Origin: CAWGLW01 sp963823525
GTDB taxonomy: Bacteria; Pseudomonadota; Gammaproteobacteria; Steroidobacterales; Steroidobacteraceae
NCBI GenBank assembly: GCA_963823525.1
Contig: CAWGLW010000001.1
Span: 434,001-498,000, forward strand
DNA: 64,000 nt
Direction of reading: 5' to 3'
In this document: positions 1 to 8,161 of the stretch, in pieces
Numbering within the stretch: position 1 is the first letter of the stretch
Layout: the number at the start of each line of letters is the position of its first letter
Notes under the pieces: generated by a model
What the model saw: the letters and a program-made list of their open reading frames with translations, nothing else
What the model was told of the DNA's origin: nothing
Database searches by the model: none
Program-made: the position numbers and the translations under genes

Positions 1-63
1 CCCGTGGAGCCAGATCACGGCGCGCGTGGCCGCTACCGGTGGTTCTATTTCGACGCAGGGTAA
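1..63 (+). CDS. Possible 3' end of a truncated gene
   Basis: Frame 1 is open from the window edge to a TAA at 61-63 and ends in an aromatic-rich tail (RYRWFYFDAG) that reads like a real C-terminus. Only about 20 codons are visible, so no family can be named. The following 120 bases up to the convergent DUF3597 gene show no gene. The call rests on composition alone and could be wrong. Confidence 0.3.
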   Translation, partial: PVEPDHGARGRYRWFYFDAG

Positions 64-187
64 ATAACTGCTCACGACCGTCCGACTCCCCGGTCGGCGT
101 TGCATGGCGCAACGCGGCCGATGTTTGGGCAAAGACTCCGGCAGCCAGGGAGGCAGCCGCCGGAGCCCCACCCTTCAGCGCAGATGC

Positions 188-586
188 TCAGTCGAGCAGA
201 TCCTGCGGAATATTGCCGCCGTTCTCGGCAATCTTCTGCAGCACGGTCTTGTGCAGCCAGACATTCATCTTCGCGGAATCCGCCATCAGGTCCGGCGGGC
301 ACCCCAGTTCGGCGGCCAGCTCCTTGCGGACACCAAAACTGCTATCGAGACCAAGCAGTTTCAGCAGGTCAACGATCGATACCTTCCAGTTGAGTTTCTG
401 CGGATCGGCGGCGGCCATCGCCTCGAGTTTCGCGACGACGTCCACGACCGGAATCGCAACTGGGGGCGGCGGGGCGGCGGGGGCCTGCGGGGCTGCCGCA
501 GGCGGCGGGGCCGCCGGGGCCGGCACTTCTTCCGCTTCAGCCGTGCCAATACCCAGTTTGCCAAGAATCTTGCTGAAAAATCCCAT
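188..586 (-). CDS. DUF3597 domain-containing protein
   Basis: 132-residue protein. The N-terminus (MGFFSKILGKLG) is followed by an Ala/Pro-rich linker at about residues 20-45. A compact helical C-terminal domain follows, with the family signatures WKVSIVDLLKLLGLDSS and MNVWLHKTVLQKIAENGG typical of DUF3597. A strong Shine-Dalgarno sequence (AAGGAG) lies 5 nt before the ATG. There is no signal peptide or membrane segment. The biochemical function of the family is not known to me. The linker resembles those of small cytoplasmic helper proteins carrying a LysM or DUF3597 domain. It is transcribed alone, with about 250 bases of upstream sequence without another gene. Confidence 0.85.
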   Translation of the reverse strand: MGFFSKILGKLGIGTAEAEEVPAPAAPPPAAAPQAPAAPPPPVAIPVVDVVAKLEAMAAADPQKLNWKVSIVDLLKLLGLDSSFGVRKELAAELGCPPDLMADSAKMNVWLHKTVLQKIAENGGNIPQDLLD

Positions 587-834
587 CGTAACTCCTTATT
601 TTTGAAGCACCAGAAAAATGCCACGTCCTTATTTTAGATCAAGACGGGCAGAGTCCCGGGCCTTTTTGGCGGACGACCTGCCGGTTTGACCTGCTTCGGC
701 CTGCCGGACGCCCGGTGAGGGCGTTCACCAGGAGCCTGGCCAGAGAAGGGTGCGCGGGATTGATTCCCCCTCACGGCAACCCGGCATCGGCGGTTGAACG
801 AAACCCGGCGGGTCCACCCGGCCGGTCCACCGGA

Positions 835-2136
835 TCAATTCTGCATGAGGTGTTTTGCCAGCGCGTCGTAGGCAGGCAGCGATGTCGGATCAATTTCTGC
901 ATTGGCCGCAATCGGAAATGAGGCAACCCGCGCGATAACCATTTCCGCCCTCGGGTCAATGTAGATCGCCTGCCCATGAATTCCACGCGCTGAATAGGCG
1001 CCATGATCATTGTGGCTGATCCACCACTGGTCGCGATAGCTCCAGCCCGGCAGCGTCTTGTAGCCCGCCTTCTCGAAGTCCTGCTTGCGCCCGCCCTTGC
1101 GAATGTCTTCGACCGCCGCCTTTGGTATGACCTGCTGCCCATTAAAGCGGCCGTCCAGTCGCATCATCTCGCCGAAGCGCGCCATGTCGCGCACGGCCGC
1201 ATTGAAGCCACCACCGGCGAATTCATTGCCGGTCGTGTCGACGAGCATGTAGCCGTCCTGCTCGGCGCCGATTTTCTGCCAGATTCGCTCGGAGAGGACA
1301 TCGCCAACCGACTGTCCGGTAACCCGCCGTATCAGCCAGCCGAGCACGTCGGAGTTGACGGTTTTGTAGGAGAACGCCTGCCCATGCTCGCCTTGCTTTT
1401 CCAGCGTCTGCAGGAATTCATAGAAGGACTGCGGCCCGTCGTAGTTGGGCGGTCGCGGGAAGACGCTGCCGGCGCGGACGTGCCGGAAGATCTCGGCATC
1501 CGGATTCGTGTAATCCTCCGAGTACTTGATCCCTGTCGTCATGTCGAGCACCTGGCGTACGGTCGCGTCGCCAAAGGCGCTGTCTTTCAGTTCCGGGATG
1601 TACCGGACAACCAGCGCGGCCGGATCGAGCCTGCCCTCGGCGACCAGCATCGCCCCGAGCGTGCCGAAGAACGACTTGGTCACCGACATCGTCATGTGCG
1701 GAATGTGTGGTTGCATTACACCGAGATAGCGCTCGTAGACGATCCGGCCCTTGTGCAGGACCACGATCGCATCGGTGTAATTGGCGTCAAGTGACGCTGC
1801 CCAGGTCATCGGCTTGCCGCCACCCATCGGCTGGAAACTCAGCGCGTCAATATCCGCATCCAGCGCCACCGGGAGTTTCGAGGGTGGGCCATCGCCACGC
1901 CAGACATTGCTGGTCGGCACGAGCTGACGAAAGTTGGCAAATGACCAGCGCGTCTGCGGAAAATGATAAAGCGTCATGTCCGAGTGCCGAACGACCTTGT
2001 CGGGCGGCGGTGGCGACCCCTTCATCCAGCCCATTGCCATCGGATCGGTCTCCTTCGCGGAGGGGAAGCCGGATGTCTCGGCAAGAGCCGCGGAACACAC
2101 CAAGGCCAGGCAAAGGCCAATCAACAGCTTTTTCAT
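835..2136 (-). CDS. Exported serine hydrolase, beta-lactamase/NylB-like family
   Basis: 433 residues. The start at 2136 is chosen because it gives a clear signal peptide (MKKLLIGLCLALVCSAALAE) behind a GGGGA ribosome site; the frame is open further upstream without a leader. The penicillin-binding-protein fold signatures are visible: SxxK as SVTK near residue 151 (nucleophile Ser), a Tyr/Asn element in SYKTVNSDVLGWL near 257-261, and a GIHGQ segment near the C-terminus in place of KTG. This set fits COG1680 serine hydrolases such as 6-aminohexanoate-dimer hydrolase and class-C-like esterases more than true beta-lactamases. The predicted location is the periplasm and the substrate is unknown. 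The gene is divergent from the PEP-CTERM esterase gene at 2397. Confidence 0.85.
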   Translation of the reverse strand: MKKLLIGLCLALVCSAALAETSGFPSAKETDPMAMGWMKGSPPPPDKVVRHSDMTLYHFPQTRWSFANFRQLVPTSNVWRGDGPPSKLPVALDADIDALSFQPMGGGKPMTWAASLDANYTDAIVVLHKGRIVYERYLGVMQPHIPHMTMSVTKSFFGTLGAMLVAEGRLDPAALVVRYIPELKDSAFGDATVRQVLDMTTGIKYSEDYTNPDAEIFRHVRAGSVFPRPPNYDGPQSFYEFLQTLEKQGEHGQAFSYKTVNSDVLGWLIRRVTGQSVGDVLSERIWQKIGAEQDGYMLVDTTGNEFAGGGFNAAVRDMARFGEMMRLDGRFNGQQVIPKAAVEDIRKGGRKQDFEKAGYKTLPGWSYRDQWWISHNDHGAYSARGIHGQAIYIDPRAEMVIARVASFPIAANAEIDPTSLPAYDALAKHLMQN

Positions 2137-2308
2137 CGTTTTCCCCGAAAAATCGTTGTGCTTATGTAAAGGTGCATTCTGCACCGCAGGGCCGCCGGCG
2201 ATAAGCCCGGCGCCGCGATTCAACGTTACCGGCCGGCAGGGATCGGACAACGATGACGGCCCAATTTACAGATTGCCTCTCACTCGCCACTGGCTAAATA
2301 AGAATTCC

Positions 2309-2340
2309 GATTGAAATCAATCATATGCCAATTCAGGCAT
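2309..2340 (+). promoter_or_regulatory. Two tandem small dyads upstream of the GDSL esterase
   Basis: GATTGA-AA-TCAATC occupies 2309-2322, and ATGCC-N6-GGCAT occupies 2325-2340. Both are perfect inverted repeats in an AT-rich stretch of the divergent intergenic region. They sit just upstream of a third dyad at 2352. Their close packing suggests operators, but no binding protein can be named. Confidence 0.4.
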
Positions 2341-2351
2341 GACTCTTGCTG

Positions 2352-2367
2352 TGTGACTCAGGTCACA
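2352..2367 (+). promoter_or_regulatory. CRP/Vfr-type operator
   Basis: TGTGA-CTCAGG-TCACA is a perfect match to the CRP half-site layout TGTGA-N6-TCACA, and the central CTCAGG keeps the outer C/G pair symmetric. It ends 29 bases before the esterase ATG. That placement overlaps or follows the likely transcription start, so it suggests repression of the + strand gene, or activation of the divergent serine hydrolase. Which of the two is inference. Confidence 0.55.
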
Positions 2368-2396
2368 AGATCAGAATTCTCAGGGGCGACAAGAAA

Positions 2397-3374
2397 ATGC
2401 ACATCAGGAACCGATTCCTTGGCGCGCTGGCAGCCGTTGCCACCGCCGCATTCATCACGCCGGCCGGGGCAGCCGACATCGACAGCATCGTGTTTTTCGG
2501 TGACAGTCTCTCGGACACCGGTAATGTCTGGTATGCAACGGGCGGGTTCCCGCCCCCGCCCTATAATCAGGGCAGCAGTGGCGGGGCGCCGGATTACACG
2601 GGCGGCCAGTGGTCAGACTACCTCGGTCCGTCCTGGCCGACCGTATTCGCTTCGTTTTTCGGCCTGACCGCGACCCCGTCCGTGGTGCCCGGCGGCAATA
2701 ATTATGCCTGGGGCGGTGCCCGGACCGGCGTCAACCCGGATGCTGCCGGCGTGCCCTGGCTTGACCAGCAGGTCGGGCTGTATCAACTCAGTGGCAGCGC
2801 GCCGACTTCGAACACGCTTTTCTCGATCATGATCGGCGGCAATGACGTTGCGAACAATATCGGCAGCGCAGCGGCGCTGCAGGCCGGGATCAACAGCATC
2901 ATGACTCAGCTGACCAACCTCTGGGCACTCGGTGGCCGGCAGTTCATAGTGGCCAACGTACCGGATGTCGGCGCGACGCCAAGATTCCAGGAAATCGATC
3001 AGGAAAGTCCTGGCGTCGCGGCAGCAGCCACGGCGTATACGATGGCCTGGAATGCGGCGCTTGCCGCTGCGATCGGTCAGCTCTCGTTGCCGGGTGCCGA
3101 CATCACCTTCTTCGACTTTTACTCCTTCGGCAAGGATCCGGACCTGCTGGCTACGTTCGAGAATGTGACGGACGCCTGCCTGACCTCGGTGTCGATTTGT
3201 GATGACCCGAGCGTCTATTTCTACTGGGATACTTTCCACCCGACTTCGACGTCGCACCGGCTTCTGGCGGAATATCTGCATTCCGAAGTGGCCGCGGTCC
3301 CGGAACCCGGCACGCTCGTGCTGCTCGGCTTTGGCCTGCTGGCCCTTGGTTACGCGGCCAGGCGCCGGGCCTGA
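2397..3374 (+). CDS. PEP-CTERM GDSL/SGNH esterase-lipase
   Basis: 325 residues with a signal peptide ending near AAFITPAGAA. SGNH hydrolase blocks are present: GDSL with Ser37, GGNDVANN (block III), and the catalytic Asp/His in DTFHPTSTSH. The C-terminus carries a textbook PEP-CTERM tail: VPEPGT, a hydrophobic helix, then RRRA. Proteins with this tail are processed by exosortase and end up in the envelope or exopolysaccharide matrix. The ATG at 2397 is preceded by AGGGGC. It is predicted to hydrolyse ester substrates outside the cell. It is monocistronic, with an intrinsic terminator at 3456. A perfect CRP-type palindrome lies just upstream. Confidence 0.93.
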   Translation: MHIRNRFLGALAAVATAAFITPAGAADIDSIVFFGDSLSDTGNVWYATGGFPPPPYNQGSSGGAPDYTGGQWSDYLGPSWPTVFASFFGLTATPSVVPGGNNYAWGGARTGVNPDAAGVPWLDQQVGLYQLSGSAPTSNTLFSIMIGGNDVANNIGSAAALQAGINSIMTQLTNLWALGGRQFIVANVPDVGATPRFQEIDQESPGVAAAATAYTMAWNAALAAAIGQLSLPGADITFFDFYSFGKDPDLLATFENVTDACLTSVSICDDPSVYFYWDTFHPTSTSHRLLAEYLHSEVAAVPEPGTLVLLGFGLLALGYAARRRA

Positions 3375-3455
3375 CCGCGAGCGGCGATCGTTGGCCGACC
3401 ATCGCTGAGGCGATAAGATCTCGGTGGGTCACCGAGCCACCATTGACAGCCCGTG

Positions 3456-3481
3456 AAACCCCGCTTCGGCGGGGTTTTTTT
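3456..3481 (+). terminator. Intrinsic terminator of the GDSL esterase gene
   Basis: Perfect stem AAACCCCGC/GCGGGGTTT with a TTCG tetraloop, running into a tract of seven T. It lies about 80 bases after the stop codon. Confidence 0.95.
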
Positions 3482-3648
3482 GCCTCCGGCCCGCACTCGG
3501 GACGTGATGACCCGTCGGGGAGGCAACCAACAATATGCAATCCACAAGAAATGGGCCGAATTGCATCTATATGTTGCCATTAGACTTAAAAGGCTCCTAA
3601 ATTCTCCAATCAGTCGCCTCTTTCTGGCTGGCTACCCGAGAATCCAGG

Positions 3649-3706
3649 TTGGCGAACGCGTGATCCAGGGATAGAGTATTGCTGCATCGCAACAATTGCG
3701 ACGCAG
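3649..3706 (+). promoter_or_regulatory. Candidate promoter and leader hairpin of the 37-codon gene
   Basis: TTGGCG (3649-3654) and TAGAGT (3672-3677) are spaced by 17 bases, each matching four of six sigma-70 consensus positions. A near-perfect hairpin follows at 3682-3706: CTGCATCGCAA, a CAA loop, then TTGCGACGCAG, giving an 11-bp stem with one mismatch. The hairpin would sit at the 5' end of the transcript, where it could stabilise the mRNA or act as an operator. Confidence 0.45.
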
Positions 3707-3744
3707 ACTCTCGGACACACCGGACCCGCACCAAGGAGATTTTC

Positions 3745-3858
3745 ATGTTACCCGGCAAGACCGCATTCCTGGTCCTCACTATCACCAGCCTGATTGTGGC
3801 CGCGCTGATCATGTTCGGCAGCCTGCATCACGCCCTCGGCAATATCGAGCCTTTCTGA
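3745..3858 (+). CDS. Small single-pass membrane protein, 37 residues
   Basis: ATG at 3745 preceded at 6-7 nt by a strong ribosome site (AAGGAG). The product starts MLPGKTAFLVLTITSLIVAA and ends HHALGNIEPF. One hydrophobic helix spans about residues 7-26, followed by a short tail containing HH. The reading frame, ribosome site, a promoter-like pair and a leader hairpin upstream all fit a genuine small gene. I recognise no family. It is isolated between a terminated gene and a convergent operon. Confidence 0.6.
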   Translation: MLPGKTAFLVLTITSLIVAALIMFGSLHHALGNIEPF

Positions 3859-3952
3859 ACCGGCACCCTGGCACGCCGTCGGTGAACGACTCAGCGACAG
3901 CCAGGGCGCGCCCGGCGCAGCCGTTGGCCGCGATGCAAGCGGTTCTCGCCGA

Positions 3953-4228
3953 TCAGCGGGTCAACAGGTAGTACGCCATCGCAGTGAGCCCGAGCCCGAA
4001 TGCGATCGCCCATACCAGGCAGCCGCGATCGCCCTCCCTGCGGCGGCGCTCGGCAAGCAGCTGCATGACCGGGTCACTGGCCACGTAGCGGTCCACTTTC
4101 TCTTTTGCTTCCTTGAGTCCGCAACCGTTCTTTTCGCAGACGATCTTTATCGCCTGGATCTGATAGCCTTTTTTCAACGCGGCGATTGCCTCGGGAGGCA
4201 GTTTCTGCCCGGCCGTGCGGCGACCCAC
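3953..4228 (-). CDS. Ribosomal L7/L12 C-terminal-like domain with membrane anchor
   Basis: 91 residues. Residues 10-48 (LPPEAIAALKKGYQIQAIKI ... GLKEAKEKVDRYV) match the L7/L12 C-terminal fold found in a family of small non-ribosomal proteins. A hydrophobic segment at 70-87 near the C-terminus predicts a tail anchor with the domain in the cytoplasm. The start is a GTG at 4228, one base after the TGA of the upstream methyltransferase gene, so the two genes are translationally coupled. The function of this family is unknown; it is not the ribosomal stalk protein. Confidence 0.75.
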   Translation of the reverse strand: MGRRTAGQKLPPEAIAALKKGYQIQAIKIVCEKNGCGLKEAKEKVDRYVASDPVMQLLAERRRREGDRGCLVWAIAFGLGLTAMAYYLLTR

Positions 4229-4229
4229 C

Positions 4230-4823
4230 TCAGCGCACCCGCTGCCAGACGATCAACTGGTTATTTGACGGCATGGCATGGTCTGCCCGTCGCGCCAGGC
4301 CCTCGGCCGTCGCCAGAGCATCCACGGCCTCAAAGTCGCGAACGCCGCTTTGCGGGTCGCGTGCCTTCAGACTCAGGTCGAATCGGGCATTGCTCTGCGA
4401 AGTAAACTGGCCCCGATATCGGAATGGCCCGTAGATGAGCAGAAGTCCGCGGTCCGGCAGGACGCGCCCCACCCCGCTCAGAAACGCCTCGACCTCCGAC
4501 CAGGACATGATGTGCAGGGTGTTCGCGCTGTAGATCACATCCGCCCGGACCGATGGCCAGCGGCTATGGGTCACATCGAGTTCCAGCGGCGGATACAGGT
4601 TTTCAGAGCCCTCAGCGGCCACGCGGGCCGCGAGCCCCGCCAGGTATTCCGCCCTGTCCGTTGGCTGCCAGGTCAGATGCGGCAGTTCGAGCGCGAAATG
4701 AACCGCGTGTTGACCCGTGCCGGCGCCGATCTCCATGACGTCCCGGCTCCCGGCCAGCTCGTCCCTGAGAACAGCCAGAATGGGTCCCTTGTTGCGTTCG
4801 CTGGCCTCTGAAAAGGGAAGCAT
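4230..4823 (-). CDS. DUF938 SAM-dependent methyltransferase
   Basis: 197 residues with class I methyltransferase features: motif I VMEIGAGTGQHAVHFA at about 29-44, an acidic residue after motif II (QPTDRAEYL), and SANTLHIMSWSEVEAFL as the motif IV/V region. The opening PFSEASERNKGPIL and the closing NNQLIVWQR are DUF938 signatures. Length is normal for the family. The physiological substrate is unknown. It is the first gene of a two-gene operon with the L7/L12-like membrane protein. Confidence 0.88.
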   Translation of the reverse strand: MLPFSEASERNKGPILAVLRDELAGSRDVMEIGAGTGQHAVHFALELPHLTWQPTDRAEYLAGLAARVAAEGSENLYPPLELDVTHSRWPSVRADVIYSANTLHIMSWSEVEAFLSGVGRVLPDRGLLLIYGPFRYRGQFTSQSNARFDLSLKARDPQSGVRDFEAVDALATAEGLARRADHAMPSNNQLIVWQRVR

Positions 4824-4977
4824 TCACTCAATTCCTGACCTCACGCCGGCCGACTGGCCAAACGCAGCGCTTATCGTACCTGCTGGTACGCCAGACTTGC
4901 GGAAATCCCCTAGTTGAGAATGATTCTTATTAATATACGCTTTGTATTCACGAAATCGAACTGACCGGAGAACCTTG

Positions 4978-5307
4978 ATGTCGACGCCCGAGCGCCCCCA
5001 CGAGAGAATGGATTTCGATTTAGCGGAAGCCAGCCGGCTGCTTGATGCGCTTGCTGACCTGATTGGCTCAGGAGCACCGCTGGACAGCCTGTCACGCGCC
5101 CACGCGATGGGTCTGGTAATCAGGCTTGAACGCCGGCTTCCGGCCAGTGAGACTTTCGGTTTACTGCGAGACCTGCGTGAATGGGTCCGCGGAGACCGAC
5201 CAATGGCCGCCAGTGCCGATCACCATGAACAACCACTGCCGCTCGTCCGCCGTCTGCAATACGGGCTGCTGGGCTTGCGCGAAACTATCGCCGAGGTAGC
5301 GCATTGA
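4978..5307 (+). CDS. Conserved-looking hypothetical protein
   Basis: 109 residues, mostly helical, with no signal or membrane segment and no motif I recognise. The ATG at 4978 has GGAGA 8 nt upstream and is preferred over an in-frame ATG 36 bases earlier that lacks a ribosome site. Its TGA overlaps the TTG start of the next gene (TTGA), so the two are probably coupled. It could be a regulator or partner of the SDR, but the sequence does not show this. Confidence 0.65.
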   Translation: MSTPERPHERMDFDLAEASRLLDALADLIGSGAPLDSLSRAHAMGLVIRLERRLPASETFGLLRDLREWVRGDRPMAASADHHEQPLPLVRRLQYGLLGLRETIAEVAH

Positions 5308-6326
5308 GTAAGCCGACCGTCCTTATCACCGGTATATCCGGATTCATCGCCAGACACTGCGCACTGGAAATGCTCAAGGCGGGCTATCGCGTCCGCGGAA
5401 CCATTCGTTCGTCGGGCAAGGCCCAAAGCGTCAGCCATTCCCTCTCACGACACGTCGAAACCGCGGACCTCGAGTTTGTCGAGGCGGACCTGATGTCGGA
5501 CGCCGGCTGGGACAAGGCCGTGGCCGGCAGCGACTTCGTAATGCACGTGGCCTCGCCGTTCCCCGCCGGCGAGCCGAAAGATGAGCAGGCGCTGATCCGA
5601 CCCGCGGTCGACGGCACGCGGCGCGTCCTCGAAGCCGCCACCGACGCGGGCGTCAAGCGCTTCGTCCAGACCTCTTCAATGGTGGCCGTGATGTACGGTC
5701 ACCCACATGAACGCACCGCAGCGTTTACGGAAGTTGACTGGACCTGTATCGATGCGCCTGGAGTGACCGCTTACGCGAAATCAAAGACGCTCGCGGAGCG
5801 GGCAGCGCGGGACTTCATGAAGGCGAACCGTTCCGGCATGCAATATGCGTCCGTGAACCCGGGCTTCGTTCTCGGCCCGGCGCTTGATGATGACGTGGGC
5901 ACTTCGGCAGAGGTCATACAGTTGTTTCTGCGGGGGAAATACCCGGGGGCACCGCGAATCTCGATGCCCTGCGTGGACGTCCGCGACATCGCGGAAATGC
6001 ACCGGCGGGCGATCGAGGTGGACGCGCCGACCGGCGGGCGTTACCTCGGCGTTTCGCAGTCCGTGTGGATGATCGAGATTGCGCGCGCGATCCGGGCGGG
6101 TCTTGGTGAACAGGCACGTAAGGTGCCGTCGCGCGAGTTACCCGACTGGCTGCTCAGGATCGTCGGCATTTTCGACCCGATGGCCCGGCAGATCGTCCCC
6201 GAGCTTGGCAGAGAAGTCCACGTGGATAATTCGCTGACACGCGAAACGCTCCGCATGAGTTTCATCCCGGCCGCCGATGCCGCGGTCGCGATGGCCAGGA
6301 GCCTGGTTGAACTGGGACGGGTCTGA
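5304..6326 (+). CDS. Extended SDR, dihydroflavonol-4-reductase-like
   Basis: 340 residues. The Rossmann motif is at the very N-terminus (LITGISGFIARHCALEMLKAG, a TGxxGxxA type), with a catalytic Tyr/Lys pair as AYAKSKTLAE near residue 155 and the Ser in QTSSMVAV. This places it with NAD(P)-dependent epimerase/dehydratase or DFR-like aldehyde/ketone reductases. The start is TTG, since no ATG lies near the Rossmann strand. It overlaps the preceding stop by one TTGA. The substrate is unknown. Confidence 0.85.
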   Translation: MSKPTVLITGISGFIARHCALEMLKAGYRVRGTIRSSGKAQSVSHSLSRHVETADLEFVEADLMSDAGWDKAVAGSDFVMHVASPFPAGEPKDEQALIRPAVDGTRRVLEAATDAGVKRFVQTSSMVAVMYGHPHERTAAFTEVDWTCIDAPGVTAYAKSKTLAERAARDFMKANRSGMQYASVNPGFVLGPALDDDVGTSAEVIQLFLRGKYPGAPRISMPCVDVRDIAEMHRRAIEVDAPTGGRYLGVSQSVWMIEIARAIRAGLGEQARKVPSRELPDWLLRIVGIFDPMARQIVPELGREVHVDNSLTRETLRMSFIPAADAAVAMARSLVELGRV

Positions 6327-6750
6327 TCGAAGCCGCAGTCAATGTCCGGCTGACGGCGATACGGCTGGGGGGCCCTCAGCGCGTATCGAGCCGAGCGCAG
6401 ATCCTTTCCCGACAAATCCCGAGCACGCTCGCGTGCGGGTCAGGTGAATCACGTAACTGCATCGGCGCGTCTCGACCGTCGGCTTGCTCGAAAAAGGTTA
6501 CCGCCGCTGCGCGTCCTGTTCGTGGCGCATCGCAGTCGCCTCGCTGGCAACGATTGTCACTGGAGCGGCCCGCGGCCCGGCCAGCCGGCGACCGAGTGTG
6601 GCTGCAGCCGTGATGCTTTGCGGTCGAGACCTCACGATCATGGAATAATGTGGCGTCCCCCAAGCGAGACTGCAGAACCACCACGGCGCATAGCCGGCGA
6701 GAAGGAGAATGCTCTGAGCGCCAGTCCACGAAGCCAAAAAGATCAGGTCC
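6327..6750 (+). other. Gene-free stretch before the AarF-like gene
   Basis: No supported gene lies in these 424 bases. The one notable item is GAAGGAGA directly followed by ATG-CTC-TGA at 6709-6717. This is a ribosome site plus a two-codon minimal ORF, 42 bases before and in frame with the ATG of the next gene. Confidence 0.5.
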
Positions 6751-8061
6751 ATGGCGCGTAAACGCAGCGCCGTGCCTTCGTCCCGTGTCGGGCGCCTGCT
6801 TCGATTCGGTTTGCTGAGCGGCGAGTTGACCCTGAACACGGCGCTCGCCGGAGCCATGCAGCTGACGACCGGAAAGCGCCCCGATTTGCTTTCGACCGTC
6901 CTGACACCGCGCAATGCAGACCTGCTCGTCCGTCGCCTGGCGACGTTGCGAGGCCCGGCAATGAAAGTCGGCCAGATGTTGTCCCTGCAAGGCGAAGACA
7001 TCCTGCCGGCTGCTTTCCGCCAGACGCTGGAGATGCTGCGGTCCCAGGGATTCTCGATGCCCGATACGCAGCTTAAGCGCGTCCTCGGCCGTGAATTCGG
7101 TAAAGGCTGGGAGAGCCGGTTCGCCCACTTCGATACTGAACCGGTCGCGGCGGCTTCGATCGGACAGGTACACAGAGTCACCAAGGTGCACGGCCGCGAA
7201 CTTGCGCTTAAGGTGCAGTACCCGGGTGTGGCGCGCAGCATCGACAGCGACGTGGACAACCTGGCCTCGCTGTTGAAGCGCTTTGACTTCCTGCCGGGCG
7301 GTCTCGACGTGCAGGCGCTCGCCGGTGAAGCGAAGCGCCAGTTGCGCCTGGAAGCCGACTACCGGCTCGAAGCCAGAAATCTAAAGCGGTATCGGCACCT
7401 GGTTTCCGACATGCCCGAACTCGTGGTGCCAAGGGTCGACTCCAGCCTGAGCACCCAGCGTGTCCTCGCGACCGACTGGATTGAGGGTGAGTCAATGGAG
7501 CATCTTTGCGGCGAAGCGGTTGCGCAGGCGCGCCGCAACGAAGTCGGCCACTCACTCTACCGGCTCCTGTTCCGCGAACTGTTCGAATTCGGCTTCATGC
7601 AGACGGACCCCAACCTCGCCAATTACCTCTATCTCCCGGCTGACCGCCGTATCGCCCTGCTCGACTTCGGCTCTGTCTGCACGTACTCCGGCGAGTTCAC
7701 CGATCGCTATCGGCGCATCGTCAGGGCCGTGCTCGCCCATGATCGTGCGGCAATCCGCGACGGCGCGATCGAGATCGGCTATGCCCAACCGGACGATTCG
7801 AATGACATGCACGACGGCGTGGTCGACATCATCCAGCTGGTCTGCGAACCCATTGCTCACCGCGGCAGCTACGACTTCTCGGCTTCCCAGCTCGCTTCCC
7901 GCGCACGGGACCTCGGACTTGCGCTTGCTTTCGGCAAAGGGCTGCGCTCACCGCCTCCGGAAACCATCTTCCTTCATCGCAAGCTGGCAGGCACCTTCCT
8001 CGCCTGCGCAAGGCTGCGCGCGCGAGTCAACGTACACACCCTGCTCGAACCGTTCCTGTGA
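6751..8061 (+). CDS. ABC1/AarF/UbiB-family atypical kinase
   Basis: 436 residues. The diagnostic KxGQ motif (MKVGQMLSLQGEDILP) precedes the kinase-like core, followed by the Ala-rich nucleotide loop AAASIGQVH, the invariant Lys in ELALKVQYPG, and the metal/catalytic region QTDPNLANYLY ... LLDFGSV. This layout matches UbiB/ADCK proteins that act as ATPases or kinases in isoprenoid-quinone or lipid metabolism. It lacks an obvious C-terminal membrane pair, so it is closer to the short ADCK-like group than to E. coli UbiB. It is not in a ubi operon here. Confidence 0.88.
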   Translation: MARKRSAVPSSRVGRLLRFGLLSGELTLNTALAGAMQLTTGKRPDLLSTVLTPRNADLLVRRLATLRGPAMKVGQMLSLQGEDILPAAFRQTLEMLRSQGFSMPDTQLKRVLGREFGKGWESRFAHFDTEPVAAASIGQVHRVTKVHGRELALKVQYPGVARSIDSDVDNLASLLKRFDFLPGGLDVQALAGEAKRQLRLEADYRLEARNLKRYRHLVSDMPELVVPRVDSSLSTQRVLATDWIEGESMEHLCGEAVAQARRNEVGHSLYRLLFRELFEFGFMQTDPNLANYLYLPADRRIALLDFGSVCTYSGEFTDRYRRIVRAVLAHDRAAIRDGAIEIGYAQPDDSNDMHDGVVDIIQLVCEPIAHRGSYDFSASQLASRARDLGLALAFGKGLRSPPPETIFLHRKLAGTFLACARLRARVNVHTLLEPFL

Positions 8062-8161
8062 CCCATCCGGGTTCGGCTCACCGGGTCAAACGACAGCGAA
8101 CCGAAGGCCGCAAGAGTACATCGGCTAAAGTAAGACTGAACCGCTTTCGATCCGCCTGCCG

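Noticed and set aside
39..605. A 188-codon + strand frame opposite the DUF3597 gene
   Set aside because: Low-complexity Gly/Ala/Ser translation from the antisense of the Ala/Pro linker; the minus-strand gene has a strong ribosome site and family match.
6498..6763. Hydrophobic minus-strand ORF beginning MDLIFLASWTGAQ
   Set aside because: No ribosome site, overlaps the start of the AarF-like gene, and the second half is not membrane-like.
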